Below, one piece after another: positions 45,088-56,900 of a DNA stretch of 64,000 nucleotides. A program made the position numbers and the translations under genes. The DNA is from Megascapheus bottae (lineage: Eukaryota; Chordata; Mammalia; Rodentia; Geomyidae), in NCBI GenBank assembly GCA_024803745.1, contig JANJXV010000187.1, positions 1,180,501 through 1,244,500 of the forward strand, in the 5' to 3' direction. The first letter of the stretch is position 1. Each line of letters opens with the position of its first letter. The notes beneath the pieces are model-generated. The model worked only from the letters and a program-made list of their open reading frames with translations, did not search any database and was not told where the DNA came from.

Positions 45088-46489
45088 TCTTCACCTTCCT
45101 GAGGGGATGAAGTCTGCCCCCTTCAGGGGCTCTCTACAATGACCTCACAGTGAAATCACCTACGGAAGTTGAAAAACTACCAAGTATCTTGCCGATCTCT
45201 GGGAGAGCCCTCAGGGTTGTGGTAGTAGCATTTGGTGGTGGTTTGGTATTCGTGTGAGTGTTTCATAATAGCACAGGCCTGGCACCGAGTTTGGTGTATA
45301 CAATCCTTTGCCATTTAGCTCTTCAGCATTCTGTATGTTAACATTTTACCTTTAGCAGACTTTCTCCTATAACCATTAAGAGGAGTCACTAAAATATCAC
45401 TTGTCCCCAAAACCCAAACAAATCTTCCTTAGTGGAAGCTTCTATCTATCAGATAGGTGCATAAAAGATTTTACAAATAAATACGAAGCTCGAGCAATAA
45501 CTCCCTCTTATGGAATCAGTGACTCACCCATTTTTACCCCTCCACGGCTAGTGCTTATCTGCTCCCAAACCTGGCCTGCTTTGCTTTATGGTGATTGTTT
45601 TTCTTCAGCATGTTTTAATCGGGCAAAGGGCTCTCCCCAGGTTGACTCTTAAGGGCACACATGGCAATGTAGCCAGATTAACCTCATCTCTTGCTCTCGC
45701 TCCTTCCCATTCCCCTCTCCTCCACCCCTCGAGTAAACAGCTCTTCCGGTAAGTTTCCTTATGCTCTCTGCACACATAGGCATCATGATATTATTTGTCC
45801 TCCATCACTCTTTCCTTCTCCCCCCTCCCCAGCCAGCCAGCCCCCTTCCCTGGGATTTGGTCATCTGTAGACACCTTAGCAAAACTGCATTATTCCTGAC
45901 ATCCACCCCATTTGCTTCCGGAACCAGTCAGGGGAAGCCTCATTCCTGCTCCTTTCACCTTGCTTGACTTGTCCACCTTCACGGTGATTTCTATGTATCT
46001 GAATATCAGGCGAGCGAGGGTTTCGGTGTAATGAGACTAGACGGATTCTGATTCTTCCTCTTTATTATCTTGAAAGCCATATTAACCTAGTCTAGGCCGA
46101 TCTTATAATAAAAGCTGCAGGGAGAGTAGACTGATGGAGATAAAGCAATTCCTTGCTTGGAAGTATCATCTCTCGTGCTGATCCCCCATCACTTAAAATC
46201 AATTCTCAGCATGTAGGGTACAGCTCTTGTTCTCCATGTTAATAATACCCACGGTCCAGGGCCTGATGATATCCTAGAGGCAGAGGAATGTGACACCACT
46301 GACTTCGTATGAGAGGTAAAGAGAAAGGCAAGGTTCATTCTGGATCTAAACAGGTGAACAGCAGGGTTGCTATTGAGGATGAAGAGAATAGACTTTCCAT
46401 TCAGAGGACAGAAGGCCTGAAGAGACAGTAGAGCATTGATACGTTTTATAATTAGCAGATGGACCAGCATTGTCCGTGCGTCTTGCGCT
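45088..46489. other. Unannotated sequence
   Basis: No supported gene. A strong donor-like site (CCG|GTAAGTTT at 45749) has only an 8- to 15-base segment between it and the nearest acceptor. The low-repeat region 45990-46180 could be conserved noncoding DNA. Confidence 0.35.
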
Positions 46490-46640
46490 GTTCTAAGATC
46501 TCACCATTGCTCCATTGAATTCTCACACTGAGAGCAAAGAGCCATTGTGCTCAGAGCTGTGATCACACAGACGGGGAAACAGGGATTATGGAGAACTGTC
46601 CTAGAGTTACACATCTCAATTAAGACAGGATTTCATTCTA
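46490..46640 (-). mobile_element. MIR SINE fragment
   Basis: 'ccattgaattctcacactga', 'acggggaaacagggattatg' and 'agttacacatctcaattaag' follow antisense MIR. Confidence 0.5.
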
Positions 46641-46730
46641 AATAATAAGACCAGGCACTGGTGACTCACTTATATAATCTTAGCTACTCAGGAAAATGAG
46701 GTATGATTATCAGTTCCAAGCCCATAGGAC

Positions 46731-46967
46731 TCTTTTTTTTTGTGGGTCATGGGGCTTGAACTTGGCCTGGGTGCTATCCCTGAGCTCTTCAGCTCAAGGC
46801 TACCACCCTACCCTTGAGCTCAGCCCCATTTCCCATTTTCAAGAGATTAATTGGAGGGAAGAGCCTCAGATCCTTTTGTGCCTGGGCTGGCTTTGTACCT
46901 TGATCCTCAGATCTCAGCCTCCTGAGTAGCTAGGAATTACAGGCGTGAGCCACGGGCACCTGTCTCC
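46731..46967 (-). mobile_element. Dimeric SINE (B1-like plus Geo) nested in host SINE
   Basis: A full-length antisense copy starts with its T-run ('tttttttttgtgggtcatgg') and ends at the left-monomer head ('gtgagccacgggcacctgtc'). Confidence 0.8.
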
Positions 46968-47052
46968 CGGAGACTCTCATCTCCAATTTCACACCAAAAA
47001 GCCAGAAGTGACTCAAGTAATAGGGCACTAGTATTGAGCAAAAAGTTCAGAG

Positions 47053-47212
47053 ATAGACAGGTGTGGCGTAATCCTAGCTACTTATGAGGTTGAGCGTGAG
47101 GATTGCAGTTCAAAGCTGGTCTGTGGCTCAAGGGGTAGTGCAGTAGCCTTGAGCTGAAGAGCTCAGGGACAATACCCAGGCCCAGAGTTCAAGCCTCAGG
47201 TCCTATTAAAAA
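47053..47212 (+). mobile_element. SINE nested in host SINE
   Basis: A sense copy ('gacaggtgtggcgtaatcct' to 'gcctcaggtcctattaaaa') with an A-tail. The flanks AAAAAGTTCAGAGA and AAAAAGTTCTGAGA are a near-exact target-site duplication. Confidence 0.75.
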
Positions 47213-47261
47213 AAAAAGTTCTGAGACAGTACCCAGGCCCTGAGTTCAAGCCCCAGGACCA

Positions 47262-47322
47262 GCAATGCATGTGCACATACACATGTGCACATACACACAC
47301 AGACACACATGCACACACATGA
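47262..47322 (+). repeat. (CA)n-rich tract
   Basis: Imperfect CA/TGCACA units following the SINE tail. Confidence 0.85.
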
Positions 47323-47516
47323 TGGCATCTCCTTTTATGCCTACTCCCAATCCTTTTGTCATAGCACACAGGACAAAGAACCACCAATTTAAAGTATGAA
47401 GCAGCTGTCTGGACCTCTTATCAAGAAGACACAGCCTTAGGCCCACAGGCTGGCAGGGAAGGCACGCACAGATGAGGCTCTGAAATGACATTATCTCTCC
47501 CACCCCCACTTTGCAG

Positions 47517-47679
47517 GAGAAGCGATTGTCAGAACCATGGACAGGACTCTTCTGGACTAATTCCTGTTTTCTGATCATTAGGAGAACAATAATAAAAACT
47601 CAGACAGGTCTTGTTAAGAGTCAAGCGCACTCTCGCTCCAATTCCCTACATTCTTCTAATCCACCATCTCGCACTGGAG
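47517..47679 (+). other. Possible 163-bp exon (low confidence)
   Basis: The acceptor is strong (TCTCCCACCCCCACTTTGCAG, ending 47516) and the phase-0 frame stays open through 54 codons to a GGAG|GTACTA donor. The peptide starts EKRLSEPWTG and has a Ser/Pro-rich end. No family is recognised. The donor is only moderate and chance is possible. Confidence 0.2.
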
Positions 47680-48079
47680 GTACTATCAGAGCATCCTGGA
47701 AACTATAAAGTCCTGAGACAACGGGGTAACAGGTTCAAGAGGCTGTTCCTGATATACAGACAAACTTCAAGAGCAGAGAAATCTCCCCTGGGAAAGCCAC
47801 TCTGCTGTCATTGTTCCCTTGTTTTCTAGGTAGTTACAGCAACTGCTCTGCCCAGGTAAAAAATGATGAGAGCCCATTGAATTTGTATAACACTGAACTT
47901 ATAAAGCTCCCTCACAAGTATTGAAAAAAGTATCACCAACGTGTGATAACAGAGGCCACAGGAGACATGTAAGATGTGTCTGGGTAGTGTGAGAGTAAAA
48001 AAAAATCATCCTCTTAATGCATTTTAGGGAAAATATAATTAGCAAGTGAAAATCATGATTTCACAGGTTTTATTTCTCT
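47680..48079. other. Unannotated sequence
   Basis: Nothing recognised. Confidence 0.4.
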
Positions 48080-48093
48080 TGATCAACTCCTTT
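48080..48093. repeat. Target-site duplication, left copy
   Basis: TGATCAACTCCTTT is identical to 48285-48298 on the other side of the SINE. Confidence 0.9.
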
Positions 48094-48284
48094 TTTTTGC
48101 CAGCCCTGGGCTTGAGCTCAGGGCCTGAGCACTGTCCTTGGACTTTCTCAAGGCTAGAGCTCTACCACTTGAGCCTCAGCACCACTTCCAGTTTTTTTCT
48201 ATGTATGTGGTACCGAGGAATCGAACCCTGGTCTTCGCAAATGCCAGGCAAGCACTTTAACCAGTAGGCCAAACTCCCGGTCCC
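48094..48284 (-). mobile_element. IDL-Geo dimeric SINE, full length with perfect duplication
   Basis: Antisense copy from 'gccagccctgggcttgagct' to 'ggccaaactcccggtcc'. It is very similar to the copy at 57325, including 'agcactttaacca', which suggests one young subfamily. Confidence 0.9.
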
Positions 48285-48298
48285 TGATCAACTCCTTT

Positions 48299-49710
48299 CT
48301 GTGTGTTGATTTAAAGGGAAGTGGGTAGGATTGGATAAGGAATGTTGATGCATTTTTTTTTAAGGATGATCGAAGTCTGAAGAGTGCTGGGTGATTTTTA
48401 CAGAGTTACAATCTGGAGTAAGCAAACTGTCATTGGTTCTTAGCTCTGTTGTGTGGGTTAGGAAATCTCAGAAGGGTGTGTTTAAGCAACTCACCCCCTT
48501 ATTAGTGATTTCTATACATTATTTGCACAAAAGACTTACGTTGTTTTGAACCTACATAGAAGGTAAACTGAGTACACACTATGTGTAGTTGTCTCAACTA
48601 TTAAGTCTGTTATGTAGACTCATCACCTCCAATTGGCCTTCCTCCTTCCTTCCCAAGATAGGATAGCAACCTTGGTGACTCCAATTTTAAAGTGGTGGCC
48701 TTTCAGTTCCTTCCATTTTCCCACAAATAACATGATGGCTTTGAAAGGTCCACAGTAAACAGGTGTGTGCAGCTGTACGCTACCTTTCATTCATTCTGGT
48801 AGCTGCCCAGGAGTGTTAGTCCAGGGCCAAGGGATAGTTGTATCTTTAGTTTTATGGGTTTTTTTAACTTCCTAGATAGTGGCTACACTGGTCTGCATTC
48901 TAACCAACAGTGAAATGCAACATTTGTCAGGCTAATGGATCTCCTGTCTAAAAACAGAGACTGGGGGTGTCAGGGGAAAGGGGAGGAAGACATAAGGAGA
49001 AAGAGAGGAAAAGGAGAGAGTAGTCTTGCCATGTGACTGGCTGGTCCTGTTAATGTAATGAGGAGGTCCTGGCAAGTTGATGTTTTTCTCATATCAGAGC
49101 AATGGGGGACGGAGGGAGTAGTTAAAAGTGGTAAGAACAAAACAGACACACAGAGAAGATCTCATTTAATAGCTAGAAGAAAAAAAAGTCCTCGTGGAAT
49201 TTAAGTGTGGCTGTTCCCGTGTGCTTCTGGAACCTAAGTAATGTATAACAAATCTTCTCCTTTTGTCTCTGCTAATCTGCGTAACTCACAGCCCAAAGAT
49301 CTTAAGCCATCATAATTTGGTATAGACTATGAGGAGGGGAAGGAATGCAAAGAAACAGGAATCCTCTGGCAGGCACCACGTAGCGATTTATAATCCAGGA
49401 AACGCGACAGAAGTTATCTGAGGCTGACAGTCAGACACAGGTCAACTTGAAACCCACACTCAGAAAGCTGTTCCCTGCCAACCATCATCATCTTTGCTTT
49501 TGATCAGTGCAAATGAAACACGAATATGTCATCTGGGAATTTGTCAGGTGTCTCTCCACCGATCAGAATCACCAATCCTGTCTTAGAACTAGAAGAGATC
49601 TTAGAAGACTCAGGGAGAGATTGTCAAGGTCATGCCCTTCAAGACCCAGGCAGGGTCCCAGCTGTCACGTAGTCATCCTCTCCTGACTTCTCCCCTTACT
49701 TGTGGCTTAG
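48299..49710. other. Unannotated sequence, possibly with conserved noncoding DNA
   Basis: No supported gene. 49380-49570 is unique-looking, with balanced base composition and words such as GATCAGTGCAAATGAAA (ATGCAAAT-like octamer). Purine-rich patches lie at 48970-49020. Confidence 0.35.
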
Positions 49711-49792
49711 GGAGGGAGAAAAAGAGTTCTTCTCGCCCATCCAAGCCAGCGTGGAGCCATTTCCATACTCCTGGCTATCCATGAGGACTAAG
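49711..49792 (+). other. Candidate 82-bp exon
   Basis: The polypyrimidine acceptor ending 'CTTACTTGTGGCTTAG' (49710) and the AAG|GTACAT donor bracket 82 bases. One frame is fully open: 27 codons, entering in phase 2 and leaving in phase 0, with a peptide starting EGEKEFFSPIQ and ending WLSMRTK. The other two frames contain stops. The entry phase fits the donor of the 2733 exon. I do not recognise the peptide. Confidence 0.3.
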
Positions 49793-50054
49793 GTACATTC
49801 CAATTACCATATTTAATCCTCACATCTCTCCATAAAGGTGGGTGGGAAGGAAAGGTCAGAACTCGGAATACAAAAAAAAGGAAAAAGTTCACTGGGGCAT
49901 GTGCTTTGAAAGTGTCTCTAAAAGAAAAACGCTTACCAAAAAACAAAACTAGGTCATTGAATTGAAATGCAACAGGATCCTCATTAAAAGTTGGGTGTTT
50001 CCTCATATGAATCCCCAAAAGAGAGGGATGTGAGAAGGACATTCTATTTTGGGG
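49793..50054. other. Unannotated sequence
   Basis: The minus-strand frame at 49788-50096 is phenylalanine- and histidine-rich and unrecognised. Confidence 0.4.
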
Positions 50055-50235
50055 GGAGATTATAGGAAAAAGTTGGGGCTTTGGAGCTGGACCCATTTGA
50101 GTTCAAAGTTTATTTTAGTGTTGTTGCTTGGTTAGTTTAGTGGTCTCCAGCCAACCATAACCCTTTTCTGAACCTCAACTTACCTTCGCAACACTTTTAA
50201 ATGGAGTTAAAATGCCTAGTTCATTGGGTTGATTT
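50055..50235 (+). mobile_element. MIR SINE
   Basis: 'gctttggagctggacccatt', 'gagttcaaagtttattttag', 'tttctgaacctcaacttacc' and 'aaaatgcctagttcattggg' follow MIR in sense orientation. Confidence 0.7.
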
Positions 50236-50247
50236 AAAAAAAAAAAC

Positions 50248-50470
50248 GAAGCCGGTTGCAGTGGCTCACGCCTGTCATCCTAGCTACTCAGGAGGCTGAG
50301 ATCTGAGGATCAAGGTTCAAAGCCATCCCAGGCACAAAAGGACCCGAGACTCTTATCTCCAATTAACCTCTAGAAAATGGGAAGTGGGGCTTGGCTCAAG
50401 GGTAGGGCAGTAGCCTTGAGCTGAAGGGTTCAAGGACAGCACCCAGGCTGAGTACAAACCCCACAACCCC
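50248..50470 (+). mobile_element. Dimeric SINE (B1-like plus Geo)
   Basis: A good sense copy: 'gcagtggctcacgcctgtca', 'actcaggaggctgagatctg', 'ctcttatctccaattaacct' and 'gtagccttgagctgaagggt'. Confidence 0.9.
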
Positions 50471-51454
50471 CACACACCTACACACACATACACAAATACG
50501 ATTCTTATGATAGGTCTGCAAAGTGTCTAGCCCACAGCATATGCTCAAGGAAATGGTGGGATCTTCTTTCCATACACCATGAACCTCTGGCATGATCCCA
50601 AAATGACATATATCTTATTCCCAGACATGGGTGGGTCTGTGTTCCACTTTTTGATTGGATAGTGCTATGAAATTACATCACCTTTCAGTCCTCAGTTTTC
50701 TTCTCTGTTAGAAAACACTACTACTACTAATAATAATAGCACAACCTCCAGGAAGCAGACGTTGATGTTTTCCTGCCCCACATCCACTTTTTCTTCCTTT
50801 CTTCATGGCATCATGTAGCTCTTGGGACACCTTTCCTAAGTGGACTGACCCCACCCTCAGCTCCAAAAGTGACCTGCTTCAGGTAGAAGGAATTCCATTC
50901 AGCTCATGGGCTCAAGGCTCACCATGGGGCATTATTTTGACCAATGAACACGAACAAGGGATTTCTGGGAAAAGTTTCACCCTCTCAACAGTCTCTTATT
51001 TCGGGATGTCATCTGGTCTGTATCCCCTAATGTTCAGGACTGCCACATACACTTGGTGGCTAGCCCATGGGTAAAGCCAACATGGGGCAAAACAAAAGAG
51101 AGACACTGAAACAAAATCGCAAACTCTGGGTCCTCTGATCCCCTGCATCAGCCTACACAGAAGAAGGAATCTTGTCTGAGTTTCCTGTTCCAGATAGCAA
51201 TAAATGACATCATCATTTGAAATATCTGAACTTGCCATTTCTGTCAAAAGCATCTGATCTCAGAGCATTCTCGATTATGAAGTGACACATACATCGTTCG
51301 TTTCCAGTCAACTGTTGTGCCCGGCAACTTCACTAACAAATGATTAGCTCTTGTCACAAATGTCTTCTTTTCTAGCCTCTTTTCTAGCCAGATCACTGCT
51401 TGCAGTATTTGTTTTTCTTCAAATGGCAGCAATGATTTATAAAAATAGTAACAT
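50471..51454. other. Unannotated sequence
   Basis: No supported gene. A short (CTA/TAA)n lies at 50718-50736. The frames at 50805-51074 and 50996-51253 overlap in opposite directions. Confidence 0.4.
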
Positions 51455-51640
51455 CCCATACTACTTATGGGCCAGACTCAATTTTATGTATACAGCATAT
51501 TGAATCTTCACAATAACCACGTAACATGGATATTATCATCACCTCCATGGCTAGAATGAGGCTCAGAGAGATCAAATGCTTTTTCCCTGAGGTCACACAA
51601 ATGGTAAGTGACAGGGACTAAAGTTCACAGCAGAAAGGAG
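51455..51640 (-). mobile_element. MIR SINE
   Basis: 'gaatcttcacaataaccacg', 'tgaggctcagagagatcaaa' and 'gaggtcacacaaatggtaag' are clear antisense MIR. Confidence 0.75.
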
Positions 51641-52826
51641 AGGAAGATCACCAAGAAATTTAATCTACTCCACATCCCCCCCCAACCATGTAGAAATTAA
51701 ATCTAGCCCTTCTTCATCTCCCCTAGCAGCTAAGCAAAGTAGAAGGAAGAGAGGAGGAACTGCCATAAAAGTGAAGAGGGAAATGATGTGGCAGCCAGAG
51801 ATGTGAGCGGGACATATCCTCTTACATGGGGACTCAATTGGCTACCTGCAAACTAGAGATGCGAAGCCACAGCTACGAGGCAAGATTATTGTCTGGTCTA
51901 AGGAAAACAATTCACATTCGATGTGTGGCCTGGAGCCTCAGAAAACTATGGGAGATGAATCATGATAGTACACGAGCCTTATTTTACCTTCCTCCCTGCT
52001 TACTGGTCACCTGCTTTGTCTCATTTAGTGATGACATGCAAACGAAGCAAGACCTGACAGATTGCCTGAATGTCAACCAAATTGGCACTTATCACTTCAA
52101 TATAAATCCCCTTTCCTAGCTCTCCCCACTGAGGAGTCTGATGATAATTCTCTTCTAGGTCTTCATTTCATAAGCAGGGCCAATTTGACTCATTATCTCC
52201 CTGTCAGCACAAAGATAATGAAAACCAGATGTCATCACTGACTTATCCCTGGCTCAGAACACAATCTGGGATGGAGAGAGAAAGTGAAGGGTGAATTCCC
52301 TGGTGGGCAAGCTGTTAACCTTGAAGACAAAATTCAAGGATTCTGAGACACGCCCAGCCCTCACTAAAGGCTGTCCATCTCTGGCAGCTCCTGGGCAATT
52401 CGGGTAAGGACCACGGAAGCCAGGACACAAACAGTACAGCCAAAAGAGCTTTGGATAAACAATATGATACGAGACACTATCAAATAACATATACAACACA
52501 CACACAAGGGTAAAAAAAATCAAGTGCATCATGGAAGGGGTTGGGGGGGATTGTTTTTCTCCTATTAGCTTTGTTGATAAAATAAATAACTTTTGTTTTA
52601 AAGTGTGTTTGCTGTGCAAGTATCCTAAAGTTTCTTTCCATCTTTTGAGTTCAGGATTCTTCAAAGATGGCACATGATCTTGTCCGCTATGCAGAGTAAG
52701 GGAACAGTGCTAAAAAGTCATTAATATCTTTGAGGGAGTAGATTTAGCAGGCGCTTGAAATGGCCTTTCAAGAGCTTGCCTTTCTTCTGTTCCCTCTCTC
52801 CTCTGTCTCTGGCTCTGTTTGTCTAG
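51641..52826. other. Unannotated sequence
   Basis: No supported gene. The 139-residue minus-strand frame at 52254-52673 has no recognisable domain. Confidence 0.4.
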
Positions 52827-52859
52827 CTCTCTCATCATCATCCTGTGGCAATACCTCAG
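52827..52859 (+). other. Candidate 33-bp microexon
   Basis: A long polypyrimidine acceptor (CTCTGGCTCTGTTTGTCTAG, ending 52826) and a consensus donor (CAG|GTGAGAAG) bracket 33 bases that keep the reading frame. All three frames are open; phase 0 would read LSHHHPVAIPQ. Both sites are strong, but a short segment carries little coding evidence. Confidence 0.25.
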
Positions 52860-53877
52860 GTGAGAAGACAACACTGCTGTTCTGACACTGAATGTCTTCA
52901 TCCAGCCGAACATGCACCCAGGTCCCTGCCCTCCCCTCTTCCTCCCCCTGGCCAGAACACTTGATAGACCTCACAAGAGAAAAAAAATGGTGTTATTATT
53001 CAGCCGCTTGAAGTAGCCAGTCTCTTTCAAACCATTTCATCCGTCACATCTTCTCGACTGTCAGAAAAAGACATATTGCAAACAATAGCAATTGTGTCCT
53101 TTGTGAGGGGGGAAAAATAAAAGAATTGTAAAGGTCTGTCCATATCCATGGGAACCTTTGTTGTCAAGGGCACTGCATGTTTTGAGGCCTCCTATCTCAG
53201 TGTTCCTGATGGGCTGCAGGGGAAAGGGTGGGCTCCAACATCACAGCTAGGTTCAGCGCAGAAGCAAGAGACAAGATGAAAAGGCCATCACAAATGAGGG
53301 AGTCTGGCCCATTTCTCTGAGCTGTGGAGTGCCAACTACAGAAACATGGCAGACAGAAGTCATTCCTGAAGAAAATCACTACGGAAACTCTTGCACTCGT
53401 TCAATTGGAGGGATCCATTCTCTCCACCAGATGGCATCTTTGGTTGTTTAAAGGGTGGCAAGCAGGATTCCACACAAAACTTTAATAACAATGCCTTTGT
53501 CCAGCAGCAATGAAAAGGGATTTTTTTTTAATTTAAAGGGCTACTGGGTTAAGAAACTCACTTCCAGTGGGTTTGTTGCAATGGGGGAACTATGGCAGAA
53601 CCTGGAAGTTGGTCTACCTGACGTCCTCATGGGCTTCTGAGATAACACTTGTTTAGAAGAAGGGAAGGCCTGGCAGCCAAAGCTTCAGCTCTGTTGATGT
53701 CAGGTTTTCATGTGGCAACAGATTTCCCCATGGCAGTTCAAGGCCATTCAAGTCTTATTTTCAATCCAGTCCTTTGATTTTATTTTTCTCATCGATGCCC
53801 AGTGTATATGTCTGTAGCATGCTCATATGTGTGTGTGTATATTTCTGCACATATACACAAAGAATTCATGCATGTGT
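52860..53877. other. Unannotated sequence with CTCF-like site
   Basis: No gene is seen; it contains the motif at 53424. Confidence 0.4.
53424..53437 (+). promoter_or_regulatory. CTCF-like core motif
   Basis: CCACCAGATGGCAT matches 13 of 14 positions of CCASYAGRKGGCRS, failing only at the last. It is not inside any repeat I recognise. Binding is inferred from motif only. Confidence 0.4.
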
Positions 53878-53879
53878 GT

Positions 53880-53880
<1 letters not shown>

Positions 53881-53911
<31 letters not shown>
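53881..53911 (+). repeat. (CA)n microsatellite
   Basis: About 15 CA units; weaker GT/CA words lie upstream from 53826. Confidence 0.95.
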
Positions 53912-53913
<2 letters not shown>

Positions 53914-56900
53914 CCCTTGCACCAACAAGCACTCATAATGTTCCCCTCTCTTGTTCCTCCCACCTCTGTACACATCAGCCTAACTTATAACTTCCATTTC
54001 AAGGCTGGACAACTTTCTTTTGTTCCCTAAAGCTACCCAGGTGGCAGGTAAGAAATATCCAAGAATTTGAGTTCCTAAAAGCTGTTCTCAGCCACCAGGA
54101 CAGTTGGGGACTGGGTTTATCAATAGCCCAGGAAGCAAAAAATCAATGGCAAAGTGACAATAAACAACTACACACACCTATCAAGCTGGCCAATCAGAGA
54201 TACCTCTTCAAATGAGCTACAAATGATTGGCTTCAGGGAAGAACACGGGATATAAGCTGGACTAGTCAGACTTCTTTGTGGGTCTTCTAATTTGAATATA
54301 AGGAGTCGGGGTGGGGATTTCTTGCCAAACTGGTCAAATAGAAATTTGATGTAGCCAGTCATAGGGAGCCTGAATTAAGAGATATAGAAAGACTCCCTGC
54401 CAATCCCCCCAAAAACTGTTCCTTCATCCCTCTTTCCTATATCCAGGTACTTCCTTTATGTACCTCTTTTTGCTTAAGCATGTTTCAGATAGACTTGGTC
54501 ACTTATAACTCCTGCAACCCCAGCAGGTCTTTCCAAGGAAAATGTTAAGCTTCTTTAGGCCGAACCACAGCGTCCTGTGCCAACGTATCTTTGTCCCAAT
54601 AGGATATATTTAGAATTAAAGGATGGAAATTTATTTTGGGTATGGCCTCCCAGATTTATGGAGGTTGAGAAGCCCCACAGCCAGCCACCTGCAAACTGGA
54701 GAATAAGACAAACCAGTGCCAAAATTCTGTCCATGTACAAAGAAAACAGCCCTTGTGTCCAAAAGCTGAATGTCCTCGACCAAGAAGAGAGAGAAAACAA
54801 AATCTCCCTTTCTTCCTTTTGTTCCTCTCCAGGGTCCCTCTGTGGACTGAATAATGTTCACCCGCATGCATGAGAAAGGGTCTTCTTAAGTCAGTCCACT
54901 GATTTAAACTGGAATTGCCTCTGGAAAAACGTCCATAGACACATGTGGGAAGGATGCCATCTCATCTGACTTGGCGTGCCTATGGCCAGTAAAATTGATA
55001 ATGAAGTTGATTGTCATATGTTGAAAAGACCACAAAAACACAGTGATCCACTAGCCAAACCTGGAAGAGATTGAAGCATGATGTAGCTGATGCCTAGAAG
55101 GAAGAGCTCGCTGTGTGGTAGATATTAGATTTGAGAATGGTGATGAGAAGAAATGAACCACGGGAAGATCCAGAATATTCCAGGAGAGAGCTTGGAGGAG
55201 CAGAAAGAAAGCATGGTGGCTAGACAAGGGAGAAAGGCGCAAGGGTCCACATCAACTGGCTACATTTAAGCTCTATAGGAATCGTTCTCCAGTTCTCAGG
55301 GTCTCCCCTATCCTGGACCTCAGTTTCCCCGTGCTTGTATCAAAAAAGTTAAACTAGACAAAGAATAAGCACAACGCTGGTTCTATGGTTTGCATTTTCT
55401 GAAATCATAGGATTCAAATCCAGTTTCCCCCACTTAAGCCCTAAGAAAATACCCCCAGCATCATGTGTCACATTGCAAGCCCTGAGCGTGAGACGGTGAA
55501 AGACACAGCTTAAGCTAGGGGTTTTCAGTGTGTTCTCTCAGATATGCGGGTTTGTCTAAATGTAAACAAAGCAGTTTTTACAGGTAAGAGGCTAGATTTT
55601 TCTGACTCCAGGTTTTTCCAAGAATTTCAGATACACAAGGATGCTTGTAAAAAACAACTTCCTACCTGTGTTTTGAAAAGTACTCCCCTTTAAAAATAAA
55701 ATGACAGGAAGTGCTCACTGTGAAGGTGTCGGGAGAAACTAGTTAATTATCTCTCCCTTTCTCTGTCTCTCTTTCCCTCTCCTCCCACCCTCTCTGAGAT
55801 AGGATCTTGCATCTTTACTATCATGACCAAATACATTCTGCTTACAAAGCATGATGACAAAGAAGCAAAGCAGAACGTATTTGGTCCAAGAAGTAATAGA
55901 AGACAAAGATAAAAATCAACTGAAGACCTCTGCCCCTCTTTTTCTCTCACACACACACACCTCAAATACTCCCCTCAGATAGACCCAAGCACAACAGATG
56001 TACAACTGCTAATGATGCTCACTAACACAAGCTTCTATTCAAAGGCTTTCAACCCAAGTATTGATGTGACACACCCCTGTTCACACATGCGTACATATTC
56101 TTATGTGTCTGAGTACATCTGTGAAAAGCAAGCAAATCTACTCAGGTGCTTACGTATACATCCAAACGCAAAACTTACATGTGCCTGCCCTAAGGAGCTC
56201 ACATACTCACAAATGCACACATGATACAAACAAACCTATAACTTAACAGCAAAGTTGTGATTTGCATGCATCTAGGCTTGCCCTTAAATCCTGAGATACA
56301 CAGACATCTGAAGACATGAGACAGGCCCACATACGTGAATACATATTCAACTAGGGATGTAGACATACAATACACACAATCTCACTACCTCCTGGTACAC
56401 ACAACACACAGACACAATCACTGTACCAGCATGCATGCGTGTGCACACACACACACAAGTTCATATTGCTTCCTGAATGACCTAAACAACAGAAATATAA
56501 TTATTAAAAGGTTAGGCATGCATTTTGCTTCTGCTTTGTGGCTTTTTTTTCTGCTCTTAAATAGAAAAATCAATCATATCAAAGCGAGGGAAGTAGTAAT
56601 AAAATAAGATGCAGGCTCCTTGAAACTAAAGGCCTGGTGTCCATGTCTGTGAAGAAAAGGAGGCTGAGGTCGGGTTCTACCGGGAACTAACTGGGTGGAG
56701 GATGGGAGGGTTTCATCAATTTCTGGCCAGAGGGAGTCATTCGGTCCCACACCTTCATATTAATTGCATCTCACATTTGTGATTCCTTTTAACTTTTGGG
56801 AGGAGTGGAGGGGTGGAAGACTCTCTTTCAAGTCTGCATTCCCTTTGGATTCTCCCATCTCACACAGGGGTGAGGGGTGCAGTTGAAGAGGTCTGTGGTA

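Larger units (their letters stand above)
46648..47270 (+). mobile_element. Host SINE split by two later SINE insertions
   Basis: The host B1-like/Geo dimer appears in three pieces. These are 46648-46730 ('gaccaggcactggtgactca' to 'cccataggactc'), 46968-47052 ('gagactctcatctccaattt' to 'gagcaaaaagttcagaga') and 47213-47270 ('aaagttctgagacagtaccc' to 'caagccccaggaccagc'). Joined in order they read as one element. Confidence 0.7.

Noticed and set aside
53979..54048. Possible coding exon before a CAG|GTAAGAAA donor
   Set aside because: Both splice signals are good but all three frames contain stops. At most it could be a noncoding exon.
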